Source: Histomonas meleagridis (lineage: Eukaryota; Parabasalia; Tritrichomonadida; Dientamoebidae). Taken from it: a stretch of DNA of 64,000 bases. Position numbers and translations under genes: made by a program. The notes beneath the pieces are model-generated. The model searched no databases and was not told the DNA's origin. It was given only the letters and a program-made list of their open reading frames with translations. The DNA lies in the NCBI GenBank assembly GCA_020186115.1, contig WSYJ01000002.1, positions 62,001 to 126,000 on the forward strand, in the 5' to 3' direction. This document shows, piece after piece, positions 9,675-19,567 of this stretch (its first letter is position 1; the number at the start of each line of letters is the position of its first letter).

Positions 9675-10077
9675 ATGGTTTAAATAATTCGAATTTTTTG
9701 CGAAATATTAAATACATTTAAACTTAAATATTTGCGCAAATAATTTCTCATTTTATTGATATAAAATGCATAAATGCATTGGCTTAAAAGCAAATTATTA
9801 AATTTTTATTATTTTATTCAAATTAATGTTTTAATCAATTTGCAATATTAAAATTTAATCATCTACATCAGAAGTTTTACCATAAACAAATTCATATCTC
9901 TATAAACACAATTCACATTATTATTATTCGAATATGTATATTGAATAAATGAAATGAACTAAAAAACAAATTTTTAAATATTATAATATTTGCTTATTGT
10001 TTCTTTTTTAGTCATAATTTATATATTACATAAAAACAATTTTTATTCATTAATTGGAAACAATTCCAAAATATTGT
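9675..10077. other. Convergent 3' intergenic region
   Basis: 400 bp between two convergent genes, AT-rich. No coding frame or repeat of note. Confidence 0.5.
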
Positions 10078-10605
10078 TTATGCCTGTGGTATCCAAAGAA
10101 CAATAGCTCCGATCAGCGCTATAGTTACAAGGGCTTTTGGAGAAATTGGGTTTACAAACTCATTGATAAGCTGTGCAATGAATTTAACTGTCTGTTTTGT
10201 TTTGGATACAAATAATTGTGGCTCTTGGAGACAGAATTGCATACTCTTACAATAAGATCTTTGGAAGGGTGGTGACTTGTCATTAATTTCATTACATTTA
10301 TTTGCTTCAAACTCATATTTACATTTTTCTCTTTTTTCATTATCCTTTTGGTAAATCTCTTCCATTTCTTTATTAACATCATGTGAAATAGATATGATAG
10401 ATATTACAAGTACATAGAAAACAATCAACGTATAAATTATTTTGGAGATTAATTGGAAGTATAAATGAAATTTTGTTACTCTTGAAAGTTGTACTTGCGG
10501 CTTTGGTGTTGTTCCACGGGTTGATCTGGAATACGGAATTGGCGATTGGCCGCTGTTTCTTACAACAATTGATTTTTCGGCTTCCAAAACTATGCGAACA
10601 AACAT
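10078..10605 (-). CDS. Brl1/Brr6-like nuclear-envelope protein
   Basis: 175 residues, with the C-terminal domain of the Brl1/Brr6 family. The domain is two membrane helices (about 54-76, HLYFQLISKIIYTLIVFYVL; and 153-173, ALVTIALIGAIVLW) flanking a lumenal segment with four cysteines: CKYEFEANKCNE, then RSYCKSMQFCLQEP. In yeast the equivalent cysteines form disulfides, and the proteins assist nuclear-pore assembly and membrane homeostasis at the nuclear envelope. The helix before the second membrane segment, FIAQLINEFVNPISPKAL, matches the family's IAEIIN-F-V-E-P-(I/L) block. I chose ATG 10605 because the reading frame opens only two codons earlier, at a TTG. The basic, Ser-rich N-terminus should face the nucleus or cytosol. 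It lies on the same strand as, and 64 bp downstream of, the Ykt6-like gene. Confidence 0.82.
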   Translation of the reverse strand: MFVRIVLEAEKSIVVRNSGQSPIPYSRSTRGTTPKPQVQLSRVTKFHLYFQLISKIIYTLIVFYVLVISIISISHDVNKEMEEIYQKDNEKREKCKYEFEANKCNEINDKSPPFQRSYCKSMQFCLQEPQLFVSKTKQTVKFIAQLINEFVNPISPKALVTIALIGAIVLWIPQA

Positions 10606-10669
10606 AGTCAATTTTAAAAAAATAAAAAATTCTCTTTAAAAAAAGAATACCAATATTTGAAAGTTTAGC

Positions 10670-11242
10670 TTAGATAGCCATGCAGCAGCTATTCATTTTT
10701 TCTGCTTCACGTGCAAACATCTTTGATTGTTCAGATAAATTTTCACTTTTTTCTGCAAGTTCTGAGAGCTTTTCACCACGACCAATAGCCTTTTCTAAGT
10801 TAGTGATCATAATTTCTTTGGCTTCATCAAGATTAGATTGGATTTGAAGCAATTTGTCAGCATTCTTTGGTTCTTGATATTGAACAATACCACGTTTTAT
10901 AACTTCTGACTTACCACCAGGATACCTGCCGGAGCATTGGTCGAATTCTCCCATGATTTCTCTGAGAATTGAGAATACAACTCTGCTTGGATAATCTTCA
11001 CTTACAACAGCAATTGCGGCTGCTTCGCCTTTACGGTACATATGAAACATCAATTGTTTTTCTTTTGCAGACATGAAAGTTTGTGTATTTTTAGATGTGG
11101 CTAATTGACTTGAAGCAAAATCAGCAAGTTCTATAGCATTCTTACGATACATAAAACCAATATCACTGAAATCCTTTCCGCTATCAATTAATGTAGCATT
11201 ACCATTGCTTTGGCGATAGATGTAAAGTGCATAGATTTTCAT
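10670..11242 (-). CDS. Ykt6-like longin R-SNARE
   Basis: 190 residues, close to the ~198 of Ykt6. The longin domain (1-130) begins MKIYALYIYRQ and includes ASSQLATSK, QTFMSAKEKQLMFHMYRKG and YPSRVVFSILREIMGEF. The R-SNARE helix follows at about 130-183: LLQIQSNLDEAKEIMITNLE, then AIGRGEKLSELAEKSENLSE, where the central arginine is the zero-layer residue. The protein ends CCMAI: the final CMAI is a CAAX prenylation box, preceded by a second cysteine for palmitoylation, as in Ykt6. It would act in ER-Golgi and endolysosomal fusion. The open frame extends upstream to ATG 11371, but the family aligns from ATG 11242; a TTAACGGT motif lies just beyond 11371. Confidence 0.88.
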   Translation of the reverse strand: MKIYALYIYRQSNGNATLIDSGKDFSDIGFMYRKNAIELADFASSQLATSKNTQTFMSAKEKQLMFHMYRKGEAAAIAVVSEDYPSRVVFSILREIMGEFDQCSGRYPGGKSEVIKRGIVQYQEPKNADKLLQIQSNLDEAKEIMITNLEKAIGRGEKLSELAEKSENLSEQSKMFAREAEKMNSCCMAI

Positions 11243-11531
11243 TATCAGATATGTCATAACCACTCTATCGTCGAATAAAAACTGCCCAATTTCTGTCAAT
11301 TTCAAGTGAACGATTGAATCCAGCACAATCGGCCAAATTTTAGAAAAGCATTTTTTGGAGACCGTTAACATGAAAAAACAGAAATTATCAAATTCTTGAA
11401 TTTACCCAACCAAAAGAACTTGAGGAGAAGTAGGTGTTAAGCTATCAAAATTTGAATTTTGTACTAAAATTATGTTGAAGCTATTTTACGAATTAAAAAA
11501 AAAAAATTAATTTTTTTGGGGGATTTAGTCC

Positions 11532-12092
11532 TTAGAGTGTGAGTGTTCCCTTTCCGATTTCATCTGCCTTTTCATTACCAACGAGTTTGCGAAGAATTTC
11601 TAAAGCAAAAATTGTAGCTGTTCCTGGGCCACGTGATGTAATAATGTTTCCATCAACATAAACTCTATCCTCGACTTTCGTGCCACCAAATTCAGTGATT
11701 TTATCATCACATCCTGGATATCCACATCCTGTTTTTCCTTTCATTATTCCACAAGCTTCTGCTAATACGTAGCCTGGTGCAGCACAAATTGCAGCAACGA
11801 CCTTTCCTGCTGCTAAATGAGCTTGAATTGCCTCAACAACTTTTGCGTTTTTAGCAAGATTCTTTGTTCCTGGCATACCTCCTGGGCAAATGATTGCATC
11901 ATATATATTTTTAGCAATATCATCAAGTTTGGCATCGCATTTGAGAACAATACCATGAGCACCTTTAATTGAAAGATCGTTATGTCCAACTGATGCTAAT
12001 GTCACTTCAATACCAGCACGACGAAGGAAGTCAATTGGTGTAATTGCTTCAACTTCTTCGAATCCTGGAGCAATGAGTATAACAGCTTTCAT
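11532..12092 (-). CDS. DJ-1/PfpI family protein (PARK7-like)
   Basis: 186 residues, the usual DJ-1 length. Hallmarks: APGFEEVEA near the N-terminus with the conserved glutamate, ICPGGMPG, and the nucleophile-elbow cysteine in VVAAICAAPGYVLAE (about Cys103), then GYPGCDD and SRGPGTA. DJ-1 proteins are redox-sensitive and have been linked to glyoxalase and deglycase-type chemistry and oxidative-stress protection; the exact substrate here cannot be read from sequence. No targeting peptide is evident, so it is probably cytosolic. ATG 12092 lies just inside an initiator-like TCACAT (12096-12101). It is divergent from the HP1-like gene. Confidence 0.93.
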   Translation of the reverse strand: MKAVILIAPGFEEVEAITPIDFLRRAGIEVTLASVGHNDLSIKGAHGIVLKCDAKLDDIAKNIYDAIICPGGMPGTKNLAKNAKVVEAIQAHLAAGKVVAAICAAPGYVLAEACGIMKGKTGCGYPGCDDKITEFGGTKVEDRVYVDGNIITSRGPGTATIFALEILRKLVGNEKADEIGKGTLTL

Positions 12093-12095
12093 TTT

Positions 12096-12101
12096 ATGTG
12101 A
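12096..12101 (-). promoter_or_regulatory. Initiator-like site of the DJ-1 gene
   Basis: TCACAT on the minus strand, giving a leader of only a few bases before ATG 12092. Confidence 0.5.
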
Positions 12102-12125
12102 AATGACAGAATAAAAAGATTCATG

Positions 12126-12131
12126 TCACTT
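12126..12131 (+). promoter_or_regulatory. Initiator-like site of the HP1-like gene
   Basis: TCACTT followed by TTTGAG. It overlaps the first in-frame ATG (12123); if used, that ATG is outside the transcript and translation starts at ATG 12165. Confidence 0.45.
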
Positions 12132-12164
12132 TTTGAGACATGTCATATAAAAAAGAAGCTGAGC

Positions 12165-13121
12165 ATGCAAAGCGAAGAAGAAGGCGATGATATATTTGAA
12201 GTTGAAAAGATCATAAGTCATAAAACTATTGATGGTGTGACATACTTTCAAATTAGATGGAAAGGGTATCCACCTGAAGAAGATACATTCGAACCTATTG
12301 AAAATCTTAATTGTCCAGATGTTATTCGCCAATACTATAAGAGTATATCAAGCACTAACAAAGATAAGCCAAGTACGAAAAAAGAAAGAAAAGAAAAACC
12401 TCAAGAAATTAAACCCAATTCAGATTCTTCCCAAAAAAGAATAAAAGAAATAGAAAAACCTCGTAAAGAGAGCAAACCAGAAAGGGGGCGTGATCGAAAA
12501 AGGAAAAAAGAAAAACCTCAAGAAATTATTCCAAAAAAAGAAAGACCTAATAGCAAAGAAACCATTAAAAAGAAACCAGAAAAACCCGCACACATAGAGC
12601 CTTTCAAGCCGTATCGTACAGTTGTTGTTCCCCAACAAAACTTCCAAATTGAATCAGATGATAAACAGCATATACAATTTCAAGACCATCCATTCCCAGA
12701 GCCTCCTCCCACTCAGCCCAATAGTAGTCGTCAAATGGCTGTAAAACGTGAAGACCGTAATCCTATGATTATTATCAAACCAGAGAAAAAGCTCAAAAAA
12801 GCCAAGTCAAAAGATCAGCTAAAGATTCTTCGTAGTGTTAATGCAAACTTCCGTATGAATTTCACATTAGCTCCATTACATGAATTTGAAGTATCACCGA
12901 AATCAGAAATCACCAAAAACAACATGATGATTGCTGCTGAGAAGACGACAACTCTTTTGGATTCATTTGTGATCAGGCGGATTATAAGAGTCATTAACAA
13001 GGATGGGAAAATTCTTGTCGAATGTGAAATTCCAGATCAGTCTGAAACGGTTGTGATACCATTGTCGTATGCGCAGTTTTTGTTTCCAAATGATCTCAAC
13101 TCATTTCTTGTTGAACAATAA
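12165..13121 (+). CDS. HP1-like protein: chromodomain plus putative chromoshadow domain
   Basis: 318 residues from ATG 12165. The chromodomain (about 8-58) reads DDIFEVEKIISHKT, YFQIRWKGYPPEEDTFEP, then NLNCPDVIRQYY. Aromatic-cage positions are filled by Phe, Trp and Phe; the last replaces the Trp often seen in NTWEP. A long lysine/proline-rich linker follows (about 60-215, with repeated KEKPQEI). The C-terminal ~60 residues, SFVIRRIIRVINKDGKILVE and VIPLSYAQFLFPNDLNSFL, resemble a chromoshadow domain. HP1 proteins bind methylated histone H3K9 and compact heterochromatin. An in-frame ATG at 12123 would add 14 residues but overlaps the initiator-like TCACTT, so I prefer 12165. It is divergent from DJ-1 with 72 bp between the chosen ATGs. 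Confidence 0.82.
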   Translation: MQSEEEGDDIFEVEKIISHKTIDGVTYFQIRWKGYPPEEDTFEPIENLNCPDVIRQYYKSISSTNKDKPSTKKERKEKPQEIKPNSDSSQKRIKEIEKPRKESKPERGRDRKRKKEKPQEIIPKKERPNSKETIKKKPEKPAHIEPFKPYRTVVVPQQNFQIESDDKQHIQFQDHPFPEPPPTQPNSSRQMAVKREDRNPMIIIKPEKKLKKAKSKDQLKILRSVNANFRMNFTLAPLHEFEVSPKSEITKNNMMIAAEKTTTLLDSFVIRRIIRVINKDGKILVECEIPDQSETVVIPLSYAQFLFPNDLNSFLVEQ

Positions 13122-13217
13122 TAAATGTTAGTTTTGTTTTAATTTTTTGTATTTAAAAGAAATTCAAATGATAATATGAATTTGATGAAATCATTTGTTT
13201 CATATTTGATAATTTTA

Positions 13218-13379
<162 letters not shown>

Positions 13380-13599
13380 CACGAAGTGCTAATTGATCAA
13401 ACTTTTATCAAAAACTATCAGTACAATAATTCAAAAATATAAATGTTCCTTTCATGAAATTAAGTGAAATGCTTTTTAATGAATTAACTTATATAGAATT
13501 TAATGTATGACGCACATTATTGAATATTATCATTAATATTTAAGCAAAAAAATAGTATTATTTACTTTTATTAATAATATTTAAACACGGAAAGTCGTT

Positions 13600-15159
13600 T
13601 TATATATAATTAGATTGTTTGTAAAATTCGGAATGTGCGAACTCTATTTTTTTATAAGCGTCTTTTTTCGTTACGTTCTCAAAGCATATTGGGACGTAAT
13701 CTGCCTTTTCTATAAAGTAATCGTATATATTATTTATCAAAGTTCCCTTTTTATTTTCGGGTAATTTATTTAACTTTCTATCGAGCGCTTGTTTATTCCA
13801 ATCGTATTGATACGTCTTAAAGTTATATCTCTTTTTAATTGTTGTTGCGTTACACACCAAAGAAGACGAAATGCATAACGTCATATCTTCTCCTTGAGCC
13901 AAAGAGTACGGCCTCAGTCTTGCCGCAACTTTTGCGTGCATTGGTCTGTACATTAAAGGGACAGAAATATGATCTTTTTCATCACATTTCGATTTCGTTT
14001 TCATTCCATAAACTTTGGAAGATATTTCGGTATAACTTTTACCATTAGTACCAATTAATTTATTTTTATTCTTAATTTCATCAACAAAATATCGTTGATG
14101 ATTTATGTCTTTCGGTGTTTGATCATCATCCCATCGCATTACAAAGTCGACGGGGAAAAATGATGAAACATAAACAGGAAACAAAAACAATGGACTCCAA
14201 TTGTAACCCCAAATATGATACACTGGCCGCGATGATTTTTTGCGTATTAATGATAAGTCTAATGTGATTCGATTTTCACATTGGACAATGCAATAAAATT
14301 CGGGCAATAATGTTTGCTTTTCGAAGTTTTCGATGAAATTATAAATATATTTGCGCTTAAATTGTGGTAATAATAACGCTATTGTCGGATTCGGTGGATC
14401 ATTAATGTTTGGACACATTCGATATTGTGGAATTTGTGGATTTGTAATATAATCATAATTCGATGACGACTTAATTCCATCAAATGGATAATATACAATT
14501 CGAATTGCAGAATTGCGTGAACTGATTAATGAAAGAGATAAAAGTGGCGGAATTGAAAAATACGTTGAATTAGTATAATACAAAAGTTCGCGAACTAATG
14601 TTGATCGAATGATTGCAATCCCAATTCCAACTTTAACGCCTTTGTATGTGGTTTGACCACCAAAAAGAATATCATAATCATTGTGACAGAATTGTGAAAT
14701 AGCATCTTCAAGCCACGCCGTGGATGGCATGCTATTGACGTATGAGGTGTTGACATAAAAGATATAATCTGGCATGTTAAGGGTATAAAGAGAGGCAATT
14801 AACGGTAAATAACCTGCGTCTGGAAAATCGGAATAAATGACTTGCTGAGTGAAGTTGTCCTTTGGTGTTGAAGAATTATGAATGGTTAAAAAATTGCTTT
14901 GAAGATTGACAACATTGTCATCAAAATCTTCATAGGATTCAACATTGATAGGGTCACCCATGTCAACTGTGATGGATAAAGAGCATCTGGGATATTTTTC
15001 AGTGCAATAGAATATTTTATGATCTCTGATGCGGAGTCGAAAAATCTTTTGAACTGGTATTTGCAAGTAAAGAGCCGAAATGACAGGAAATCCAATAAAA
15101 AAACATCGTGCAAAAAATGAAATTCTGTTTTTTGCTTTGGTTGATGCAAAAAGCATCAT
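13600..15159 (-). CDS. Type II membrane glycosyltransferase (GT-A, family 2-like)
   Basis: 519 residues. A short cytoplasmic N-terminus and one signal-anchor helix (about 12-35, FFARCFFIGFPVISALYLQI) suggest a Golgi or ER type II protein. An N-terminal region of about 220 residues is followed by a GT-A fold: PPNPTIALLLPQFKRKYIYN, then LLPEFYCIVQCEN, then the DXD-type metal site VMRWDDDQTPKD. Downstream, LAQGEDMTLC supplies the conserved acidic ED. Several N-glycosylation sequons occur in the lumenal part (NTS, NST, NAT). Donor and acceptor cannot be assigned. Just upstream of ATG 15159 lie two AACCGTT-type motifs in tandem (about 15169-15187). Confidence 0.75.
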   Translation of the reverse strand: MMLFASTKAKNRISFFARCFFIGFPVISALYLQIPVQKIFRLRIRDHKIFYCTEKYPRCSLSITVDMGDPINVESYEDFDDNVVNLQSNFLTIHNSSTPKDNFTQQVIYSDFPDAGYLPLIASLYTLNMPDYIFYVNTSYVNSMPSTAWLEDAISQFCHNDYDILFGGQTTYKGVKVGIGIAIIRSTLVRELLYYTNSTYFSIPPLLSLSLISSRNSAIRIVYYPFDGIKSSSNYDYITNPQIPQYRMCPNINDPPNPTIALLLPQFKRKYIYNFIENFEKQTLLPEFYCIVQCENRITLDLSLIRKKSSRPVYHIWGYNWSPLFLFPVYVSSFFPVDFVMRWDDDQTPKDINHQRYFVDEIKNKNKLIGTNGKSYTEISSKVYGMKTKSKCDEKDHISVPLMYRPMHAKVAARLRPYSLAQGEDMTLCISSSLVCNATTIKKRYNFKTYQYDWNKQALDRKLNKLPENKKGTLINNIYDYFIEKADYVPICFENVTKKDAYKKIEFAHSEFYKQSNYI

Positions 15160-15168
15160 GTTCAGACA

Positions 15169-15187
15169 ACGGTTAAAACGGTTATGT
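15169..15187 (-). promoter_or_regulatory. Tandem AACCGTT (Myb-like) motifs
   Basis: Two AACCGTT copies separated by a few bases, about 10-28 bp upstream of the glycosyltransferase ATG. They resemble the Myb-type core promoter element of Trichomonas; motif-based only. Confidence 0.4.
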
Positions 15188-15654
15188 TATAACTTGAAGT
15201 TATTACAAACTGTATAAAATGAAACCAGAGCAGTATGCTGATTTGATCTATACATATATTGTATTTACATTTTTTCTTAGTTCTTAAATTTGAAAAGTAC
15301 TTAATAAAATCATTTGTATCAAATGGGTAATATTATTTTAGATAATTTTATCCAAAAATATTTATAAAAAATCATTGTCTCTTTTTCATCTTCTTTTGTT
15401 TTTGAAACAATAAAATGAAATTTCCTACTCATTTCTAGTATTTTATTTTCGCAAGAGTTAAAAATTATTTATTGAAGCCTAATTGCTTTTTTGCCACATA
15501 TAATTAGAAAATATCGTATCGTTTTTTTAACCATTTTCGAGGCATGTGCAAATTTTCATCATCCATTTGCACTGCATAGTTTGTATTCTTAATATGAACT
15601 ATCATAATTATCGATGATTATATATATAATTTGAGTTTTGGCAGAGGGAACAAA
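15188..15654. other. Intergenic, no gene seen
   Basis: AT-rich 5' flank of the glycosyltransferase leading into the minisatellite. Nothing else recognised. Confidence 0.5.
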
Positions 15655-16096
15655 ACACAATAATTATTTTCGATAATAAAACGCAATAATTATTTTCGAT
15701 AATAAAACACAATAATTATTTTTGATAATAAAACACAATAATTATTTTCGATAATAAAACGCAATAATTATTTTCGATAATAAAACGCAATAATTATTTT
15801 CGATAATAAAACACAATAATTATTTTCGATAATAAAACACAATAATTATTTTTGATAATAAAACACAATAATTATTTTCGATAATAAAACACAATAATTA
15901 TTTTCGATAATAAAACGCAATAATTATTTTCGATAATAAAACGCAATAATTATTTTCGATAATAAAACACAATAATTATTTTCGATAACAAAACACAATA
16001 ATTATTTTCGATAATAAAACACAATAATTATTTTCGATAACAAAACACAATAATTATTTTCGATAACAAAACACAATAATTATTTTCGATAATAAA
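15655..16096. repeat. 26-bp minisatellite, exactly 17 units
   Basis: Tandem units of 26 bp, each consisting of ACRC, then AATAATTATTTTCG (one T variant of the C), then ATAATAAA or ATAACAAA. 442 bp equals 17 x 26, with no indel in any unit and substitutions at only three positions. It lies just beyond the 3' end of the AGC kinase gene. The AATAATTATT core is palindromic. Confidence 0.97.
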
Positions 16097-16222
16097 ATGT
16101 CCGCACACCATTGAACATATTCCATTTCACATAATAACAACCAAAATGCAACAAAATCATTTAAATCTATTTTATTACTGACATAATATAAAACACAAAA
16201 ACAAATATATATTTGATAGGTT

Positions 16223-18533
16223 TCACTTGTCGTTATCGCTTTGATGTATTGGCTGCTGTATTCTTTTTGTAATTTTCGGTAATTCGGAGTCTATCGAGAA
16301 ACTTTTAGAGAATGTCAAATCCTGGAAAGTTATCTCGTCGAGTACGTCCTCGAGGTTACTTTTCGCTCTATGTTTCATTTTCTTCATCAGTTCCTTATTT
16401 GTTTGCGACAATTTCTTTACGTCGACAGAAGGAAATTGTAATATATCTTCATCGAGTTCTTCAGTGTTTACGCTATCTTCGGTACCTTCTGTAGCTGCTT
16501 TAATGTCTTCTAATATATCGTCGTCGTCCTTCGTTTTCCATGTGTATCTTTGCTCGAAATATTCGGTACTTAACTTTCCGCTAATTTCGGGAACAAAAGG
16601 AGGTGGCAATGAATCAATGTCATCCCAATCAATGACAGAGAACCATGGATGCTTCATTATCTCGTCAATTCCTTTAGCTCCAAGTCGTTTAGTTGGATCG
16701 GATTGGAGTAACCCTTTTAATAATGAGATAAGTTCGGAACTTAAATCATTTTCATATAACGTCCAATCAATTTGATTGGCTAAAACAGCTGAAAATGTTT
16801 CAACTTCTGTGTTGTGATGAAATGGTGGAATTCCAATGACTAATTCAAAAATGACAATGCCTAACGACCAATAATCAGCTGTGCAATCATGTGGCTGTGA
16901 TAATATTATTTCAGGTGGTAAATAATCGGGCGTCCCAACAACTGAGACATTATCATTAGTAATGGGTTGCGTTATGTTGGAATCATCATCCATACATCGA
17001 TCTGCTGTACCAAATAAACTTAAACCAAAGTCTGTAAGTTTAAGTTTACCTTGATCTGTAATTAATATGTTGTCTGGTTTTAGATCTCGATGAACTATTC
17101 CTAAATCATGAAGACATTGTAAAGCTTTAACTATTTGTACAGTATAAATACGAGCATTTTCTTCATCTAAACATCCAATCTTATTAAGTAAGGAATAAAG
17201 ATCTCCACCTGGAAGATATTCCATCACTAAATAAAGATTATGGACTCCAATAATTGAATAATCTATGTGTTAGTTGTAAATTTAAAAAGCCCATTAAAAA
17301 AATTTCATTGAAATTTGATATGTGTCACTTTTTTAAAAAGTGGCGCACATCAAACTATTGAAATTTCTTTTGATGAGCTAAAAAAAACATACAGAAATTA
17401 ACTATGTAGGGATTATCGTTCTGCAATAAAATATCTTTCTCTGTGATAAGCCTCTGGAGTTGATTCTTTTGTGCAAGTGATGCCCTTGAAGTAACTTTGA
17501 TTGCATAGATATCTCCCGTTTTCTTCTTAATGGCAAGAAAAACTCGAGCATAAGCACCACTTGAAATAGCTTTAACAAACTCAAAATCAGCAATCGATAC
17601 TTGCAATGAGATTGAAGATGCCTCATTACCTGTGACGCGTGTAGATTGAAGTTCATTTGTAGCATTTGTTAAAGATGAACATGCATGTAACTTTTGGATT
17701 GTGAGTTCTTTAGCTTTGGTAAGCATAGATTCTGCATTTTGATCTGGTGGAATTTGAATTGTTTTAAGTGATTTGTTAGTAAAAGCAATTACATCTGCAT
17801 CTCGAGCTGATGATGTACTTGCTTTACGCACTTTTTCGAGAAGAAGAACAAGGTGAAACATTGGGAGATATGTCCCAACACATTTATCTTCATCTCCTGG
17901 CCATGTATGATTTAAGAAATTATTTCTGATAGAATTTTCAAGTTTTGTAATTCGATCATCAACGGTCATTATCTTGCATTCTGACTCATAGGCACGCATA
18001 CATGAATTGGAATGTGATTCAATCAAAGATAATGGTACATATTCTTCGCAAATTCTGCATAAAACAAGCATGTCTTCAACTCTAGGTGTTGGCTTGGGTA
18101 TCTCATCAACAGGATGCTGAGGTGCTGCTGGTAAAACGCATTCAATGATTGAAAAAACTCGAGATAATGCTATCGACGAAGATAATACTTTTTGACATAA
18201 CTTTTTAATGTTTGTTGGCAACTTTTCGCTTTCTATAAAAGCTCTTAGAGATGGAATTGCATTTTTAGCTTGTTGGAAAATACATCCAAAATTTGTTAAG
18301 AGAAGACTTTCTACTAAATACTGAATATAATCAAGTGAACTTGACTTTGTACCTGCTATTAATTTATTTAGAGTTGATTGAACATCTTCTAATATTGTTC
18401 TTTGAGCTTTTAAAAAAATGTATGTTTTCGAATAAGTTCCAACTCCAACTTGGCTGAACCCTAATATTTCGTCTTGCTTAATAGAATGACCATCACCAAT
18501 TAGATTTGTTAGAGTTGAAGCGAACAAAGACAT
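16223..18533 (-). CDS. AGC-family kinase, IRE/MAST/Rim15-like, two exons
   Basis: Exon 1 is 18533-17393 and exon 2 is 17262-16223, joining in frame to 726 residues. The N-terminal third is helical, then a C2HC-type zinc motif LCRICEEYVP...ESHSNSC (about residues 158-178) as in plant IRE-type and related AGC kinases. The kinase domain begins at about 317: FEFVKAISSGAYARVFLA, the ATP-lysine in YAIKV (about Lys346), HRDLKPDN, DFGLSLFG, then an acidic insert before GTPDYLPPE (the APE motif is PPE), DYWSLG and a C-lobe ending HPWFSVIDW. A C-tail segment, PPPFVPEI, is typical of AGC kinases. The uninterrupted exon frames would stop in the middle of the kinase N-lobe, so splicing is required. I chose ATG 18533 because the frame opens only nine codons earlier, at a TTG. 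Confidence 0.88.
17263..17392 (-). other. 130-nt spliceosomal intron in the AGC kinase gene
   Basis: On the minus strand it starts GTATGT and ends ACTAACACATAG, close to the trichomonad consensus in which the branch-point and 3' splice site are fused (ACTAACACACAG). Removal joins NPYIVNF to YYSIIGVHNLYLVMEYLPGG in frame, restoring the expected kinase strands 4 and 5. Confidence 0.9.
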
Positions 18534-19567
18534 TGCGATCGAGTAACGTAAAACCGACAAAGCAAAAGTTCTATCGTACCATTCAAAAATCGATCACGAC
18601 CAAGAAAACGTTGGAAAAAAGTTGTATTTTATACAACACATCACTCATTCATCCGTCAATTAAGAGAATAAATATTCAGTATTAAAATGTCTTCTAAATT
18701 AATATAGTAATCAAATTTATTCGTTCAATATTAGAACTGAATTAGATCCAAGAGAATGTGGACTTTTTACGATCAAAACCTTCACAAAAGTAATTTCATA
18801 GAAAAGATGTTTTAGAATACATTAGAATTTTAACTGATTCATTATTTCTTCTGCATAATGATGAGCCATATATTTGGCATAATTTCTTCAAATTGAAACG
18901 AATAATCGTTTTTTGAATTGATTTGAATTGAAATAATGGTTTCTCAAAAACTACTTGTTACTGAAATCATTCAAAATAACTCCCCAAAAGATGACATAAG
19001 CAAAAAATGAAAATTTAAAACTCATTGCACAATCTTATTACATGAATTTGTTTCTTTCACTAGACAACAACGAAAATCTTGAGACACAAATAGGTTTTTT
19101 TTTTTTTTTTAAAGATGAAAAGATTCTTTTCAAAAGATCAAATAAAAATTGATATTTTACGTTTATTTAATTATTTTATTGTATTTATTAACTAGCAAAT
19201 TTGGTTCCTTTCCACAATTTCAATTTTTCGCTTGATTATTGTTTCAATTTCATTTTGGATTTCTGTTTTGACTCAATTTGGCAATATAATGTCGTTCATA
19301 TCAACAAATGCTTCAATCAATTTAGATAACCCTCAAATATTATTTTGAAATATCGTATATCAAATTTGATATATTTTTTAATGAATCTCATTTTTATCAT
19401 ATAATTTCTTAAGAAACTATTATTTTTAAAGAGGAAAAGCATGCTTGTTACATGTAACTCCGAAAAAAAAGTAACTGTTGGCATTTGACAAAATTAAGTA
19501 TTCAATCCAGTTCTGGGGGATCCCGTTTTATAAATTGAACAAAATTTGTGGCCGTTTAATAATACCA
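18534..19567. other. Intergenic between kinase and DUF3447 locus A
   Basis: About 1 kb of AT-rich sequence with a T tract near 19096-19110. No coding frame, RNA gene or repeat recognised. Promoters for both divergent genes must lie here. Confidence 0.45.
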
